DNA from: Akkermansia muciniphila | GTDB lineage: Bacteria > Verrucomicrobiota > Verrucomicrobiia > Verrucomicrobiales > Verrucomicrobiaceae | Assembly: GCA_945882215.1 (NCBI GenBank) | Contig: CAMCWM010000042.1 | Span: 1 to 32,004, forward strand | Length of the DNA: 32,004 nt | Reading direction: 5' to 3' | In this document: piece by piece, positions 6,655 through 17,312 of the stretch | Position numbering within the stretch: position 1 is the stretch's first letter | How the letters are laid out: each line of letters begins with the position of its first letter | Position numbers and translations under genes: made by a program | The notes under the pieces: model-generated | The model's input: only the letters and a program-made list of their open reading frames with translations | The model's database searches: none | What the model was told of the DNA's origin: nothing

Positions 6655-9108
6655 TTATTTCTTCCCTCCGGCAGCCTCCTGACGGAGCTGCTCCAGACGT
6701 GACAGCACTTTCGGTGCGGCAGGCGCGGCGGGTTTTGGTGCTTCCTTCGGCTTGTTCGCGGCCACGACGGGTGCGGCAGGCGGGGTGACCACTTTGCGCG
6801 GCGCGTCGATGCGCAGGATGGAGCCGAGCGCGATGCGGTGAATGGTGGTGGTATTGGTGCCTTTGACAGGCACATCGACGCGCACAAACAGATTGGCCTG
6901 CTTGCCGATGGGTGATTTCGCATCGGTCTTCACCTTGAACGCCACTTCCTTCGTGTCCTTGGTGATCTTGGCCGGCTCGATCGGGATGGTGTCCGGCACG
7001 CCGAGCACCTGGGCATTGGCCTCGCCTTCAAACGGCAGCAACTGCTCCAGTTTGGCCACCATGACGGCCTCCTTGCCCTGCTCCACCGCGACGAGCGGAA
7101 TGGCAGGCGCGTTGATGTAGGCCGGGGCGGTCACGACTTGCTGGAACGGCGAGGCATTGTAGATGCGTCCAGCACCCGCGTCAGCCTCGCCCATGACAGT
7201 GAAGTTCCAGGTGCCGGCGGGAGCGGCGGCGTTCGCATCGAGCTGGAAAGTGCATTCGTTCTGGCCTTCGGCGATGGTCTGCTCGCCGAGCGAGCTGATG
7301 CCGTTGGGTTTCCAGATCATGAGCACACGGATCGGCGCCTTGAAGCCTTCCTTGCGCTTGGAGACGACCTTGAGCTCCAGGATGCCGTTGTTCACCAGCG
7401 GCACGGCGGGCTTCACGATCTCCAGCGAATACGGAGCCTCTTCCACGACGCCGACCGGCAGGCGGTCTTCCACGTCCGTGTAATAGATCACGTTGCCGTT
7501 GCGCACGACGTCAAACTCCTGACGCAGCTTGCCCACGATCTTGTTGGCAGGATCCACGGGATTGAGCTTCACCGGCACGATCTGATGTCCCAGCGGGGCG
7601 TCAGGAGCGGCCTCGAAGAGCAGCGGCATGCTGCCGAGATCTTTGGGTGCCAGTTCAGTGAGCAGCTTGACGCCCTGGGGCAGGTTCGGCGCCTCGAACT
7701 TGTAATCGCCGCTCACATTGACGCGGGAAACGTTCACCAGCGTCGCATAGCGGCCGCCTTTGGGCACGGCGATGAACTGGCGGTAGTGAGTGTCATTCAC
7801 CGTGAACTGCGGCGAGGCGAAGTAAACCTCCGGCTCGGCGGCGATGAGTTCGAGGCGATAAACGAAGTTCGGCCCGCCGCGCTCCAGATGGTCGGCCACA
7901 CGCACGAAGTAGTCGCCATCGGCCGGGATGCCGATCTTGAACTTGCTGTCCAGGCGGCGGCGGCCACCGCCGTCATCGTTGCCGCTGAGGCTGCCGCCTT
8001 TTTCATTGTAGATGTTCACCACGCTGTCGAGCGGCGAGCCGATGCTCTGCGCATAGCCTTGTACTTCCAGCGTCATGCCCTTCTTGAGCGGCAGCTTGAA
8101 GTAATCCACGTCACCCGGCTTCTCGATGATGCCATTGAGGGCGATTGGACTCCCGGTGGCGGCCACGGTGGCCTTCGCCTGGTCCTCGTTCGGCTCGGCT
8201 TCGAGGACATTGTCGAAATTGACGAGGCGGAAGGGATTGCCGGAAGGCGCGGGCTCCTGGGTCTTCGAGTAGATCATGTAGCCGGGGTCGATTTCCGCCG
8301 GAAGCTGGGCCTCTTCTTCAAAGGAGCCCTCACGCTCGATGAAGCGCACCTTCGTCTTGGAGCCGATCTTGCCACCGGCAGGATAGACCACGTCGGGACG
8401 ACGGAAACTGCCCACATGCAGGCGGTAGAATGAATTGCCGCCACCACGATACGAAGACTCGCGGATCATCACGGTGTAGTCGCCATCCTCCTCGGCCACA
8501 TAGGAGCAGTAGCCGTCCTGGCGGTGCAGGATCGTGTCGTCCGAGATCACCTTCTCGAAGCGGTCCTTGTCGATGATCGCCAGGAAGGGATCAAACACCG
8601 TGTAGCCGAGGCGCAGGCCGTCCACCTCCACCGAGATGCGCTGGCCCTTCTTCGCCGTGACCTTGTAGTAGTCCACATCCTCGGTCTGCACCACGCCTTC
8701 CACCGTCTGGTTGAAGTTGATGACCTGCGGCGTCTCAAAGTCGCTGTTCGGCTCCTTCTCCACCACGTTCGGGAAGATGCCCACAAAGAACTGGCGCGGG
8801 TGGGAGATGCCCGTCTTCGTGCGGATGCGCATCAGGTAATTTCCCGGCGGCACATCCGGCGCGATGGCGATGGTCAGCTCCACCTTGCCATTCTCCGCCT
8901 TTTCCACGCTCTTCTGCGTGAATCCGGGGGAGAAGAAGATCATGCTTTCAAAATCCGCCAGTTGCGTGCCCGTGACGGTCAGCTTCACCTCCGTGCCACG
9001 CTGGCCGCCATTGGGCGTCGTGCTGGTGAAGGTGGGATAAGCGGCAAAGACGCTCGTGGCACACACGAGCGAGGCAGCGGTCAGGACAAGATGACGGATG
9101 GAGGACAT
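6655..9108 (-). CDS. Exported protein with two PPC (pre-peptidase C-terminal) domains
   Basis: An 817-aa secreted protein. Seen in order: signal peptide 1-22 (ending SVFA); an IPT/TIG-like Ig fold ~24-110 (FTSTTPNGGQRGTEVKLTVTG); a first PPC domain ~118-235, starting EKEPNSDFETPQVI and containing DVDYYKVTAKKGQRISVEV; a second PPC domain ~300-415, starting EAEPNEDQAKAT and containing DVDYFKLPLKKGMTLEVQ; several further beta-rich domains; and a Pro/Ala/Lys-rich tail ~765-800 before a short helical end. Proteins of this build are common in Verrucomicrobiota and Planctomycetota and often lie beside DUF1549/DUF1553/DUF1501 genes; those are absent here. No enzymatic motif is visible, so a binding or structural role at the cell surface is likelier. 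It stands alone between a terminator and a divergent-free gap. Confidence 0.88.
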   Translation of the reverse strand: MSSIRHLVLTAASLVCATSVFAAYPTFTSTTPNGGQRGTEVKLTVTGTQLADFESMIFFSPGFTQKSVEKAENGKVELTIAIAPDVPPGNYLMRIRTKTGISHPRQFFVGIFPNVVEKEPNSDFETPQVINFNQTVEGVVQTEDVDYYKVTAKKGQRISVEVDGLRLGYTVFDPFLAIIDKDRFEKVISDDTILHRQDGYCSYVAEEDGDYTVMIRESSYRGGGNSFYRLHVGSFRRPDVVYPAGGKIGSKTKVRFIEREGSFEEEAQLPAEIDPGYMIYSKTQEPAPSGNPFRLVNFDNVLEAEPNEDQAKATVAATGSPIALNGIIEKPGDVDYFKLPLKKGMTLEVQGYAQSIGSPLDSVVNIYNEKGGSLSGNDDGGGRRRLDSKFKIGIPADGDYFVRVADHLERGGPNFVYRLELIAAEPEVYFASPQFTVNDTHYRQFIAVPKGGRYATLVNVSRVNVSGDYKFEAPNLPQGVKLLTELAPKDLGSMPLLFEAAPDAPLGHQIVPVKLNPVDPANKIVGKLRQEFDVVRNGNVIYYTDVEDRLPVGVVEEAPYSLEIVKPAVPLVNNGILELKVVSKRKEGFKAPIRVLMIWKPNGISSLGEQTIAEGQNECTFQLDANAAAPAGTWNFTVMGEADAGAGRIYNASPFQQVVTAPAYINAPAIPLVAVEQGKEAVMVAKLEQLLPFEGEANAQVLGVPDTIPIEPAKITKDTKEVAFKVKTDAKSPIGKQANLFVRVDVPVKGTNTTTIHRIALGSILRIDAPRKVVTPPAAPVVAANKPKEAPKPAAPAAPKVLSRLEQLRQEAAGGKK

Positions 9109-9223
9109 GACAGTGGTTATAGGGGGTTGGCAGACATACGCCGCCGCCAGGGGAGAAATTACGTCTTGCGGAAAAGAGTTTCAGTCGCCCACGGAGCAGC
9201 TTTGAAGGCGGTTTGAGCCTGGA

Positions 9224-11302
<2,079 letters not shown>

Positions 11303-11310
11303 GATGTTCG

Positions 11311-11338
11311 GAGTTGGGAGTCCCGGCTTTAGCCGGGA
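11311..11338 (+). repeat. Outer left REP hairpin
   Basis: GGGAG foot followed by the perfect palindrome TCCCGGCT-TT-AGCCGGGA (11321-11338). It shares the foot GTTGGGAGTCCCG and the CTTTAG centre with the hairpin at 12567-12593, which points the other way. It lies just upstream of the FAD oxidoreductase start. Confidence 0.75.
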
Positions 11339-11403
11339 AATCGCCCTTCACGAGCAAATTCCTCGAACATTCCACTGCGCCGAGTCTCACGTTTGGAGTT
11401 CCT

Positions 11404-11612
11404 CGCTCGGAGTACCGGCTTCAGCCGGAAAAGCCGTCACCGAAGCAACGCGCACTCATTTTCGATGCCCATCCTGCTGATCACGCCTTACCGCCTGAAG
11501 GCGGGACTCCGAACTGAAAAGCACTCGCCGAAGTAGCATGTACTCATTTCGACAGCATTCCTGCTGATCACGCCTCACCGCCTGAAGGCGGGACTCCGAG
11601 CGGACTCCGAAC
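11404..11612 (+). repeat. Left ~210 bp REP cluster (direct repeat copy 1)
   Basis: Contains three REP hairpins: one forward (CCGGCT-TC-AGCCGG, 11415-11428, after CGGAGTA) and two inverted (CCGCC-TGAA-GGCGG at 11491-11504 and 11578-11591, each followed by GACTCCGA, the reverse of the CGGAGT foot). Linkers are also conserved (CGAAGCAACGCGCACTCATT, CATCCTGCTGATCACGCC). The whole block recurs almost base for base at 12292-12500 on the other side of the transposase gene, in the same orientation. The gap 11303-11613 holds only this block and the outer hairpin. Confidence 0.88.
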
Positions 11613-11613
11613 T

Positions 11614-12231
11614 CTAAATTTCTGGATCATCCCAGCCCTCCCCGTAATCCAGCACGGGATAATCCCGCCAGATCGCCTCCGCCCCGTCTCTTCCCACACG
11701 CTCAAGAAAAGCCCCGGCACTGCTCCACGGCCAGTCCGTCCACTTCTCCACATAACCATGCCGCACCGGGTTGTGATGCACATAATTCAGTGTTGCCATG
11801 TAGTGACCATCGGAACGGATGGTGCGTTCCACGGCACGATGAAAATTCTGCCGTCCGCGCGTTCCCTCCTCCTGATTCCACCCCCGCGAGAGTCGGCCAT
11901 GCAACCGGCCCAGCTCAAACAGGACCTTGGCGATCATGGGTGCCTCAATGAGCGCATGGTAATGATTCGGCAGCACACACCACGCCGCCACCTCCGTCGT
12001 CGAAGTCTTCAACACTTCAAGCCAGGCCGCAGTGAAGTCATCCATCCGTTTCTCCGAAAAGCCAAGGTGCGGTTGGTGCTCATAACAGGCCGCCGTGATG
12101 TGATAATGCTGCCTGCCCTCATCGTAACGATGCGGTGGACTGTGCCACGGCTGATGCCGTCCCTGCCGCTGTGACAACACCCAGCGCCGCTGCTCCAGAG
12201 TCATCCTGCGCCATTCATAGGGACGAGACAT
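11614..12231 (-). mobile_element. REP-associated tyrosine transposase (RAYT) gene
   Basis: A 205-aa single-strand DNA transposase of the Y1/HUH superfamily. Seen: the N-terminal strand HYHITAACYEHQPHLGF (42-58); the metal-binding HUH motif PNHYHAL with His90 and His92; and the C-terminal block HYMATLNYVHHNPVRHGYV, where Tyr144 or Tyr150 is the expected nucleophile; then the WPWSSAGAF ending typical of the family. These proteins cut and move REP sequences and are usually single-copy domesticated genes. The frame is intact. It is bracketed by two near-identical REP clusters, which are its likely substrates. It starts 10 bases into the left linker of cluster 2 with no Shine-Dalgarno. Confidence 0.93.
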
Positions 12232-12291
12232 GCGCGTTTTTATCGGGATGGTAAAAGTGTGTCCAGCACAAAGTCTGGAGTTCGGAATCCC

Positions 12292-12500
12292 GCGCTCGGA
12301 GTACCGGCTTCAGCCGGAAGAGCCGTCGCCGAAGCAACGCGCACTCATTTTCGATGCCCATCCTGCTGATCACGCCTCACCGCCTGAAGGCGGGACTCCG
12401 AACTGAAAAGCACTCGCCGAAGTAGCTGTACTCATTTTCAATGCCCATCCTGCTGATCACGCCTTACCGCCTGAAGGCGGGACTCCGAGCGGACTCCGAG
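12292..12500 (+). repeat. Right ~210 bp REP cluster (direct repeat copy 2)
   Basis: Near-identical to 11404-11612 by eye. It has the same order of one forward hairpin (12304-12317) and two inverted hairpins (12380-12393 and 12467-12480) with the same linkers. Differences are scattered single bases and small indels. It ends with a repeated GAGCGGACTCCGAGCG motif. The gene-free stretch 12232-12601 holds this block and the outer right hairpin. Confidence 0.88.
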
Positions 12501-12566
12501 CGAGGACGCCAAACGAAGTAAAGATGCCGCCAGGACATACGTTACCAGCAGCGACTCAACCCTTTA

Positions 12567-12593
12567 CCGCCTAAAGGCGGGACTCCCAACTTA
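12567..12593 (-). repeat. Outer right REP hairpin
   Basis: CCGCC-TAAA-GGCGG followed by GACTCCCAAC. Read on the minus strand it is GTTGGGAGTCCCGCC then CTTTAG, the same foot and centre as the left outer hairpin at 11311-11338. The two therefore form an inverted pair around the whole RAYT unit. Confidence 0.72.
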
Positions 12594-12601
12594 CAGCTCC
12601 C

Positions 12602-15181
12602 ATGACCCGACCACTCGCCCTCCTCGCGTTCATTGCCTCCGCCACCTTCGGCCAGGATCTGCTGCCTAAGCCGCTCGTCCTTCGAGAGAGCGGCAAACAG
12701 TCCGACTTCCCCGCGCTCTGCGTCGATGCCAAGGGCGTTCCCTGGGTCGCTTACGTCGAGTGGGACGGTCATCAAGACACCCTGCATCTCGCCCAAGGCT
12801 CGGGCGAGGCTTTGACCTCCGAGCTGACGATTGGCGAGCCGGGCATCATTCATCAGCCCGCGATCGCCGCCGATGGCAACGGCACGCTGCATGTGGTGTG
12901 GTCGCAGGTGAACGGCAAAGACCTCATGGAGCTGAAGGCGGCCTCCATTCGCGATGGCAAGCTCGATGGCGCGATCACCACGCTCGCCAGCTCACCGAAC
13001 GGCGGCCATGCCTTTGCCAAGGCGGGCACGGATGCCTCTGGCAATGTCTGGGTCGTCTGGCAGGGCATGCGCGGGAAGCTGGCGGATGTTTACTGTCGTG
13101 TGTTCGAGATGAAGAAGTCCGCCTGGTCCGCCGAAATCGTCGTGGCTGATGATGCAGGCGGTGATTGGGAGCCGTGCGTGGCCTTTGACGGCAAAGCGGG
13201 CGCATGGGTGCTCTACGACTCCTCGCTCGGCAATGAATTCAACATCTATGCGGTGCGCATCGACGCTGATCTGAAGGCGGGCAAGCCGCAGACGCTGGTC
13301 GCGACCGATCGCTACGAAGGCCGCGTGAGCGCCATCGGCGCGAAGGATGGCCAGGGCATCTGGATCGCCTGCGAGCGCGGCAATCAGCAGTGGGGTCTCG
13401 ACATGCGCGCCCATGGCCGTCTGCAAGGCCTCAACGGTCGCAAAGACACCGTCATCGCCTACTTCGATCTCACCAGCGGCAAGACAGAAGAGCTTCCCTC
13501 CCCGGATGCTCTGTTCAACGAACTGCCCGGCCCACAGCCCGCGAAAGCTGCCGCGCCGCGTGGCAACAATCCCAAAGCGAAGGCGAAAGCCGCCGAGCCG
13601 AAAAAGAAAGGCAATCAGCCGCCGCCGAATGAAGTCGCCGCGCTGAACCTGCCGCACCTCATGCTCGATGCCGCAGGCCGGCCGTGGCTGACCGTGCGCT
13701 ACTTCAAAGCCTACTGCTGGCGCATCGGCCTCACACGCTACGATGCCGCGACGAAGCAGTGGACGAAGCCTTACGCCATCCCCGGCAGCGTTTACTCGCA
13801 GGATCGCCAGACCATGCACGCCCTCGGCAAGGATGGCAGCCTGTGGATCGCATGGCCGAGTGATTTGCGCGGTTCGAAGCTGCATCAGACCGCAGGCATC
13901 CACCTCGCCAAAGTCGCCACCGATCTGGATCTGCCGCTCGTTGCCGCGCCAGCACCGAAAGCTCACGAACCTTTCGCGGCTTACATCAATCCGGTCACGC
14001 CCGAGCGAGATCGCGACGAGCGCCATACCTGGACGCACGACGGAGTGACGTACAAGCTCTACTGGGGTGATTACCACCGCCACACCGACATCTCGAACTG
14101 CATCACCGCGAACGACGGCTGCGTGCTGGAGCAATTCCGCTACGCCATCGACATGGGCAAGCTCGACACACTCGGCACCAGCGACCACACCGACATCGCG
14201 AAGATTTATCACCCCTATGAATGGTGGCTGAATCAGAAGATGGTCGATGTCTTCTACTCACCCGGCTTCTTCACCAGCATGTATGCGTATGAGCGGGAGC
14301 AGAAGTGGCCCTTCGGCCATCGCAACATGGTCTTCGCCCAGCGCGGCGGCCCCATCGTTTACATCCAGCGGAAGAACTATGTCGATTCACCCTGGCAGAA
14401 GATTTTCCCTGTGAAAACCGAAGGCACGCCTGAGCTGCATCCCACCGAACTGTGGGACGTGCTCACCCGCTATGGCAAGCCCGTCACCGCCATCTCCCAC
14501 ACCGGCGCGACGGGCATGGGCACGGATTGGGATCAAATCCCGCCCATCGACCACCGCGTCGAAAACGTGATCGAGATCTTCCAGGGTGCGCGTGTCAGCT
14601 ACGAAGGTCTCAACGCCCCGCAGCCCACCGTCGGCCTGCGCGTTGGCGAGGAGTACAACCACGCCTCGACCGTCATCGGCAAACCCGTCGTCGGCGAACC
14701 CATCCGCAGCTTCACCGAGAAGAACAACGGCGTGTATCAGCACGCGCTCGAACTCGGCCACAAACTCGGCGTGTGGGCGAACAGCGACCACATCAGCACG
14801 CACACGAGCTACGGCGGCGTCTATGTGAAGGATTTTACGCGTGAAGGCATCATCGAAGGCCTCAACGCCCGCCGCACCATCGCCGCCACCGACAAGATTT
14901 TCGTCGAGTTCACCTGCAACGACAAACTCCTCGGCACCGAGATCGCCGTGACTGGCAAACCCGTGCTCAAACTCAAGATCGACGGCACCGCCGCCCTCAA
15001 GCGCGTCACGCTCGTGCGTAACGAGAAAAATCACCAGCAGTGGGAGCCGAACACCAAGACCTTCGAGAAAACCTTCACCGATGAATCTCCCATCGCCGGT
15101 GAAAACCGCTACTACCTCCGCATCGAGCAAAGCGACGGCAACATGGCGTGGAGTTCGCCGGTGTGGGTGCAGGTGAAGTGA
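12602..15181 (+). CDS. Secreted beta-propeller / PHP-type metallohydrolase fusion (DUF3604-like)
   Basis: An 859-aa protein with a short signal peptide (MTRPLALLAFIASATFGQ). Residues ~30-440 look like propeller blades (repeated DGxGxxHVVW-type strands such as AADGNGTLHVVWSQ, TDASGNVWVVWQG, GKDGSLWIAWPSD), interrupted near 310-345 by a Pro/Ala/Lys-rich linker. Residues ~475-859 carry PHP-like metal motifs: GDYHRHTD (His492, His494), TSDHTD (Asp528, His529), ISHTG (His633) and NSDHIS (Asp729, His730). DUF3604 proteins share this YxGDxHxHT-TSDH layout. The fused propeller is unusual and may target the hydrolase to a surface or polymer. The substrate is not known; phosphoesters are typical for PHP enzymes. 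It converges with the Gfo/Idh gene. Confidence 0.85.
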   Translation: MTRPLALLAFIASATFGQDLLPKPLVLRESGKQSDFPALCVDAKGVPWVAYVEWDGHQDTLHLAQGSGEALTSELTIGEPGIIHQPAIAADGNGTLHVVWSQVNGKDLMELKAASIRDGKLDGAITTLASSPNGGHAFAKAGTDASGNVWVVWQGMRGKLADVYCRVFEMKKSAWSAEIVVADDAGGDWEPCVAFDGKAGAWVLYDSSLGNEFNIYAVRIDADLKAGKPQTLVATDRYEGRVSAIGAKDGQGIWIACERGNQQWGLDMRAHGRLQGLNGRKDTVIAYFDLTSGKTEELPSPDALFNELPGPQPAKAAAPRGNNPKAKAKAAEPKKKGNQPPPNEVAALNLPHLMLDAAGRPWLTVRYFKAYCWRIGLTRYDAATKQWTKPYAIPGSVYSQDRQTMHALGKDGSLWIAWPSDLRGSKLHQTAGIHLAKVATDLDLPLVAAPAPKAHEPFAAYINPVTPERDRDERHTWTHDGVTYKLYWGDYHRHTDISNCITANDGCVLEQFRYAIDMGKLDTLGTSDHTDIAKIYHPYEWWLNQKMVDVFYSPGFFTSMYAYEREQKWPFGHRNMVFAQRGGPIVYIQRKNYVDSPWQKIFPVKTEGTPELHPTELWDVLTRYGKPVTAISHTGATGMGTDWDQIPPIDHRVENVIEIFQGARVSYEGLNAPQPTVGLRVGEEYNHASTVIGKPVVGEPIRSFTEKNNGVYQHALELGHKLGVWANSDHISTHTSYGGVYVKDFTREGIIEGLNARRTIAATDKIFVEFTCNDKLLGTEIAVTGKPVLKLKIDGTAALKRVTLVRNEKNHQQWEPNTKTFEKTFTDESPIAGENRYYLRIEQSDGNMAWSSPVWVQVK

Positions 15182-15326
15182 GAAATTGGAAGTTAGAAGC
15201 GGTGTCAAATCTTCCTCCAACTCCTCCTCCCCCAAGGCACGAGGAGGAACAGGATTGAAGCATCCGTCGATTCAATCAGCATCTCCCCAGGGGTGAACAA
15301 CGTGCAGGCACGCCACACGCTGACCG

Positions 15327-16718
15327 TCACGCAAACTTGGTCACACCGGGCATGGGCATCGGGCTGGGCTCGAACTTGTCGCCGAACTGGAGATGGTCGG
15401 GGGCGAGATCCTGTTTGGAGGACATCATGGCCAGAGCCACACGTTCGGGAGCCTTGTCTTTCTTCGCTTCCTTGTCCTTGCCTGCGGGAGCGGGAGCAGG
15501 CGGCGGAGAATCGTCCTTCCATGCGATTTTTTGACCCGTGTAGGCAGCTTCGCGGCCCATGACGGCAACGAGACTGGAGAGCATCATGCGGTCGCCATTG
15601 TTGATGACTTCGCCTTTGCGGATGGCGGCAAACAGCGCGTCATGCTCGGCCTGGTGCATCTGGCGCTCGCCTTCGCGATGCCGCCAGCGTTTTTCCCCTT
15701 CGATGTAGGGATACTGGCCTTTGCCGAGCACCAGCCTGCCCTTGGTGCCGCTGACCACGTCAATGACCTCCGAATGAGTGCCACGCTGCTGGCGGGAACC
15801 GAAGTGGCAGAGCACGCCGCCGTCCCATTCGTAGGTGACATTGAAGTGGTCAAAGATGTTGCCACCTTCGGCAGGAATCTGGCGGCCGCCGCTGGCGATG
15901 CAGGAGACGGGCGGCGTGTCCCGCATGGCCCAGACAACCTTGTCGATGCTATGCACGGCCTGCTCGACGATGCTGTCACCGGAGAGCCAGGAGAAGTTGT
16001 ACCAGTTGCGGATCTGCCACTCGGTATCGCCCATGCCGGCGGGGCGGCTGCTGGCCTCTGGCATCGGCTTGACCGGACCGGTGTGGTAGGAGGCATAAAT
16101 GTCGCGGATCTCACCGATGTCACCGCCATGGACGCGCTTGTAGGCCTCGATGCGCGAGGCGCTGTAACGCCAGCAGAAGCCGGCCACCAGATTGATCTTT
16201 TTCTCCTGCGCCTTGCGCACGGCCGCCATGGCCACGTGATAACCGGCGGCATCCACGGCCATCGGCTTCTCACAGAAGATGTGTTTGCCGGATTCGACAG
16301 CGGCGGTGAGATGCTGCGGACGGAATCCAGGCGGCGTGGCGAGCAAAACAACGTCCACATCCGTGGCGAGGAGCTTCTTGAAGGCATCCAGCCCGGTGAA
16401 GCGCATTTCCGACTTCACATCGACCCGGTCCGGGAACTGCGTGGAGAGATTCTTGATGCTGCTCTCGATCTGCGTGTCGAACGCGTCCGCCACGGCGACG
16501 AGCTTCGTGTTGTAATCTGCCGTCAGCGCCTGCGCCGCCGCGCCTGTGCCGCGCCCGCCGCAACCGATGAGGCCGACACGCAGCGTTTCATTGGAGTCCA
16601 CCTTCTGCTGCGCGCGCAACGTGGTGGCGGCAGTGATGATGGCGGGAGCGAAGAGCGCTCCGCCGCTGGCATTGAGGAAACGACGGCGGGAAAAAACAGA
16701 GACGGCTGGATCGGACAT
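15327..16718 (-). CDS. Tat-exported Gfo/Idh/MocA family oxidoreductase
   Basis: A 463-aa NAD(P)-dependent sugar or inositol dehydrogenase-like protein. Residues 10-15 (SRRRFL) are a twin-arginine motif followed by a hydrophobic stretch to ~36, so it is exported folded with its cofactor. The Rossmann loop is GLIGCGGRGTG (49-59). EKPMAV at 150-154 contains the conserved catalytic/binding Lys151 of the family. A C-terminal linker rich in Pro, Ala and Lys (~410-435) precedes a KQDLAPD tail. An upstream ATG at 16787 would add 23 residues before the Tat peptide; the ATG at 16718 is chosen because it puts the signal at the N-terminus. Substrate unknown; families like this are many-copy in Verrucomicrobiota. 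Confidence 0.92.
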   Translation of the reverse strand: MSDPAVSVFSRRRFLNASGGALFAPAIITAATTLRAQQKVDSNETLRVGLIGCGGRGTGAAAQALTADYNTKLVAVADAFDTQIESSIKNLSTQFPDRVDVKSEMRFTGLDAFKKLLATDVDVVLLATPPGFRPQHLTAAVESGKHIFCEKPMAVDAAGYHVAMAAVRKAQEKKINLVAGFCWRYSASRIEAYKRVHGGDIGEIRDIYASYHTGPVKPMPEASSRPAGMGDTEWQIRNWYNFSWLSGDSIVEQAVHSIDKVVWAMRDTPPVSCIASGGRQIPAEGGNIFDHFNVTYEWDGGVLCHFGSRQQRGTHSEVIDVVSGTKGRLVLGKGQYPYIEGEKRWRHREGERQMHQAEHDALFAAIRKGEVINNGDRMMLSSLVAVMGREAAYTGQKIAWKDDSPPPAPAPAGKDKEAKKDKAPERVALAMMSSKQDLAPDHLQFGDKFEPSPMPMPGVTKFA

Positions 16719-16825
16719 GAGGACGTTGGGGTTGGGAGTAAAAAGGAGCTGAAATTTCGCCATGGCGGCGGCAAACCTTTCAGTCAAAGGTCAGATTGAA
16801 CGAAGACCGCCTGCCCGGGCCGTGC

Positions 16826-17308
16826 TCAGGCCTTGCGCGGAATAACCTTCGTCGGTCCGGTGGCTTGCGGCGGGAGCCCGTCCACGCCGGGTTCGCTCAG
16901 CGGCTGCGTCTCGTCGCGGCTGGCATCATCATCAGGCGCGGGTTGCAGGAGCGCTTGCACCAGCAGTTGCGTGTCTTCCAGGAATGTCAGTCCAGCGCGA
17001 CGCAGAAAGTCCACTTCCGAGGCATGCGTGTGCAGCGTGATGAGCAGGCACTCGCCTTTGAACACGGCCAGCACAAACACGCCCTCGTAACCGAACCAGA
17101 AGGTCGTCACATCACGATCACCACCGCTGGCGAAGTGCGCGCGCGCATCATGGATAGTCTGCAGCAGGCGTTCCGCGCGAAATTCTTCAAACGGCAGCAT
17201 GTTGATGAGAATCTGCCGCCGCCAGCATAGCAGCAGGCCGTTCACCGAACCGGCATGCTTCAGGCGTTCGAGGGCGGAACGAAGGGAGGGAGTGATGGAT
17301 GCAGCCAT
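16826..17308 (-). CDS. Small protein, possibly roadblock/LC7-like
   Basis: A 160-aa cytoplasmic protein. The central part (GSVNGLLLCWRRQILINMLP ... FGYEGVFVLAVFKGECLLITLHTHASEVDFLRRAGLTFLEDTQLLVQALLQ) has the alternating helix-strand pattern and the 'LLI..H..A.v.fLr..g..FL' ending seen in roadblock/MglB-like dimers that regulate small GTPases; this is a tentative fold call. The C-terminal ~40 residues are acidic and proline-rich, probably disordered. The start ATG at 17308 is supported by a Shine-Dalgarno GGAGG nine bases upstream, within the end of the previous gene. It is the only gene in the window with such a site and is clearly coupled to 17313-17633. Confidence 0.7.
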   Translation of the reverse strand: MAASITPSLRSALERLKHAGSVNGLLLCWRRQILINMLPFEEFRAERLLQTIHDARAHFASGGDRDVTTFWFGYEGVFVLAVFKGECLLITLHTHASEVDFLRRAGLTFLEDTQLLVQALLQPAPDDDASRDETQPLSEPGVDGLPPQATGPTKVIPRKA

Positions 17309-17312
17309 GGGT

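Noticed and set aside
7138..8433. Plus-strand frame of 431 codons
   Set aside because: Antisense to the PPC protein; no recognisable domain.
11404..12500. REP clusters as a CRISPR array
   Set aside because: The units are palindromic, irregularly spaced and flanked by a RAYT; spacers are themselves repeated and no cas gene is near.
12992..14212. Minus-strand frame of 406 codons
   Set aside because: Antisense to the propeller-PHP gene with its clear motifs.
15222..15277. Two hairpins (8 bp and 7 bp stems) between convergent genes, as terminators
   Set aside because: Loops are long (about 11 bases) and neither is followed by a T-rich tract; they may be chance.
15393..16799. Plus-strand frame of 468 codons
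   Set aside because: Antisense to the Gfo/Idh/MocA gene, which has Tat, Rossmann and EKP motifs.
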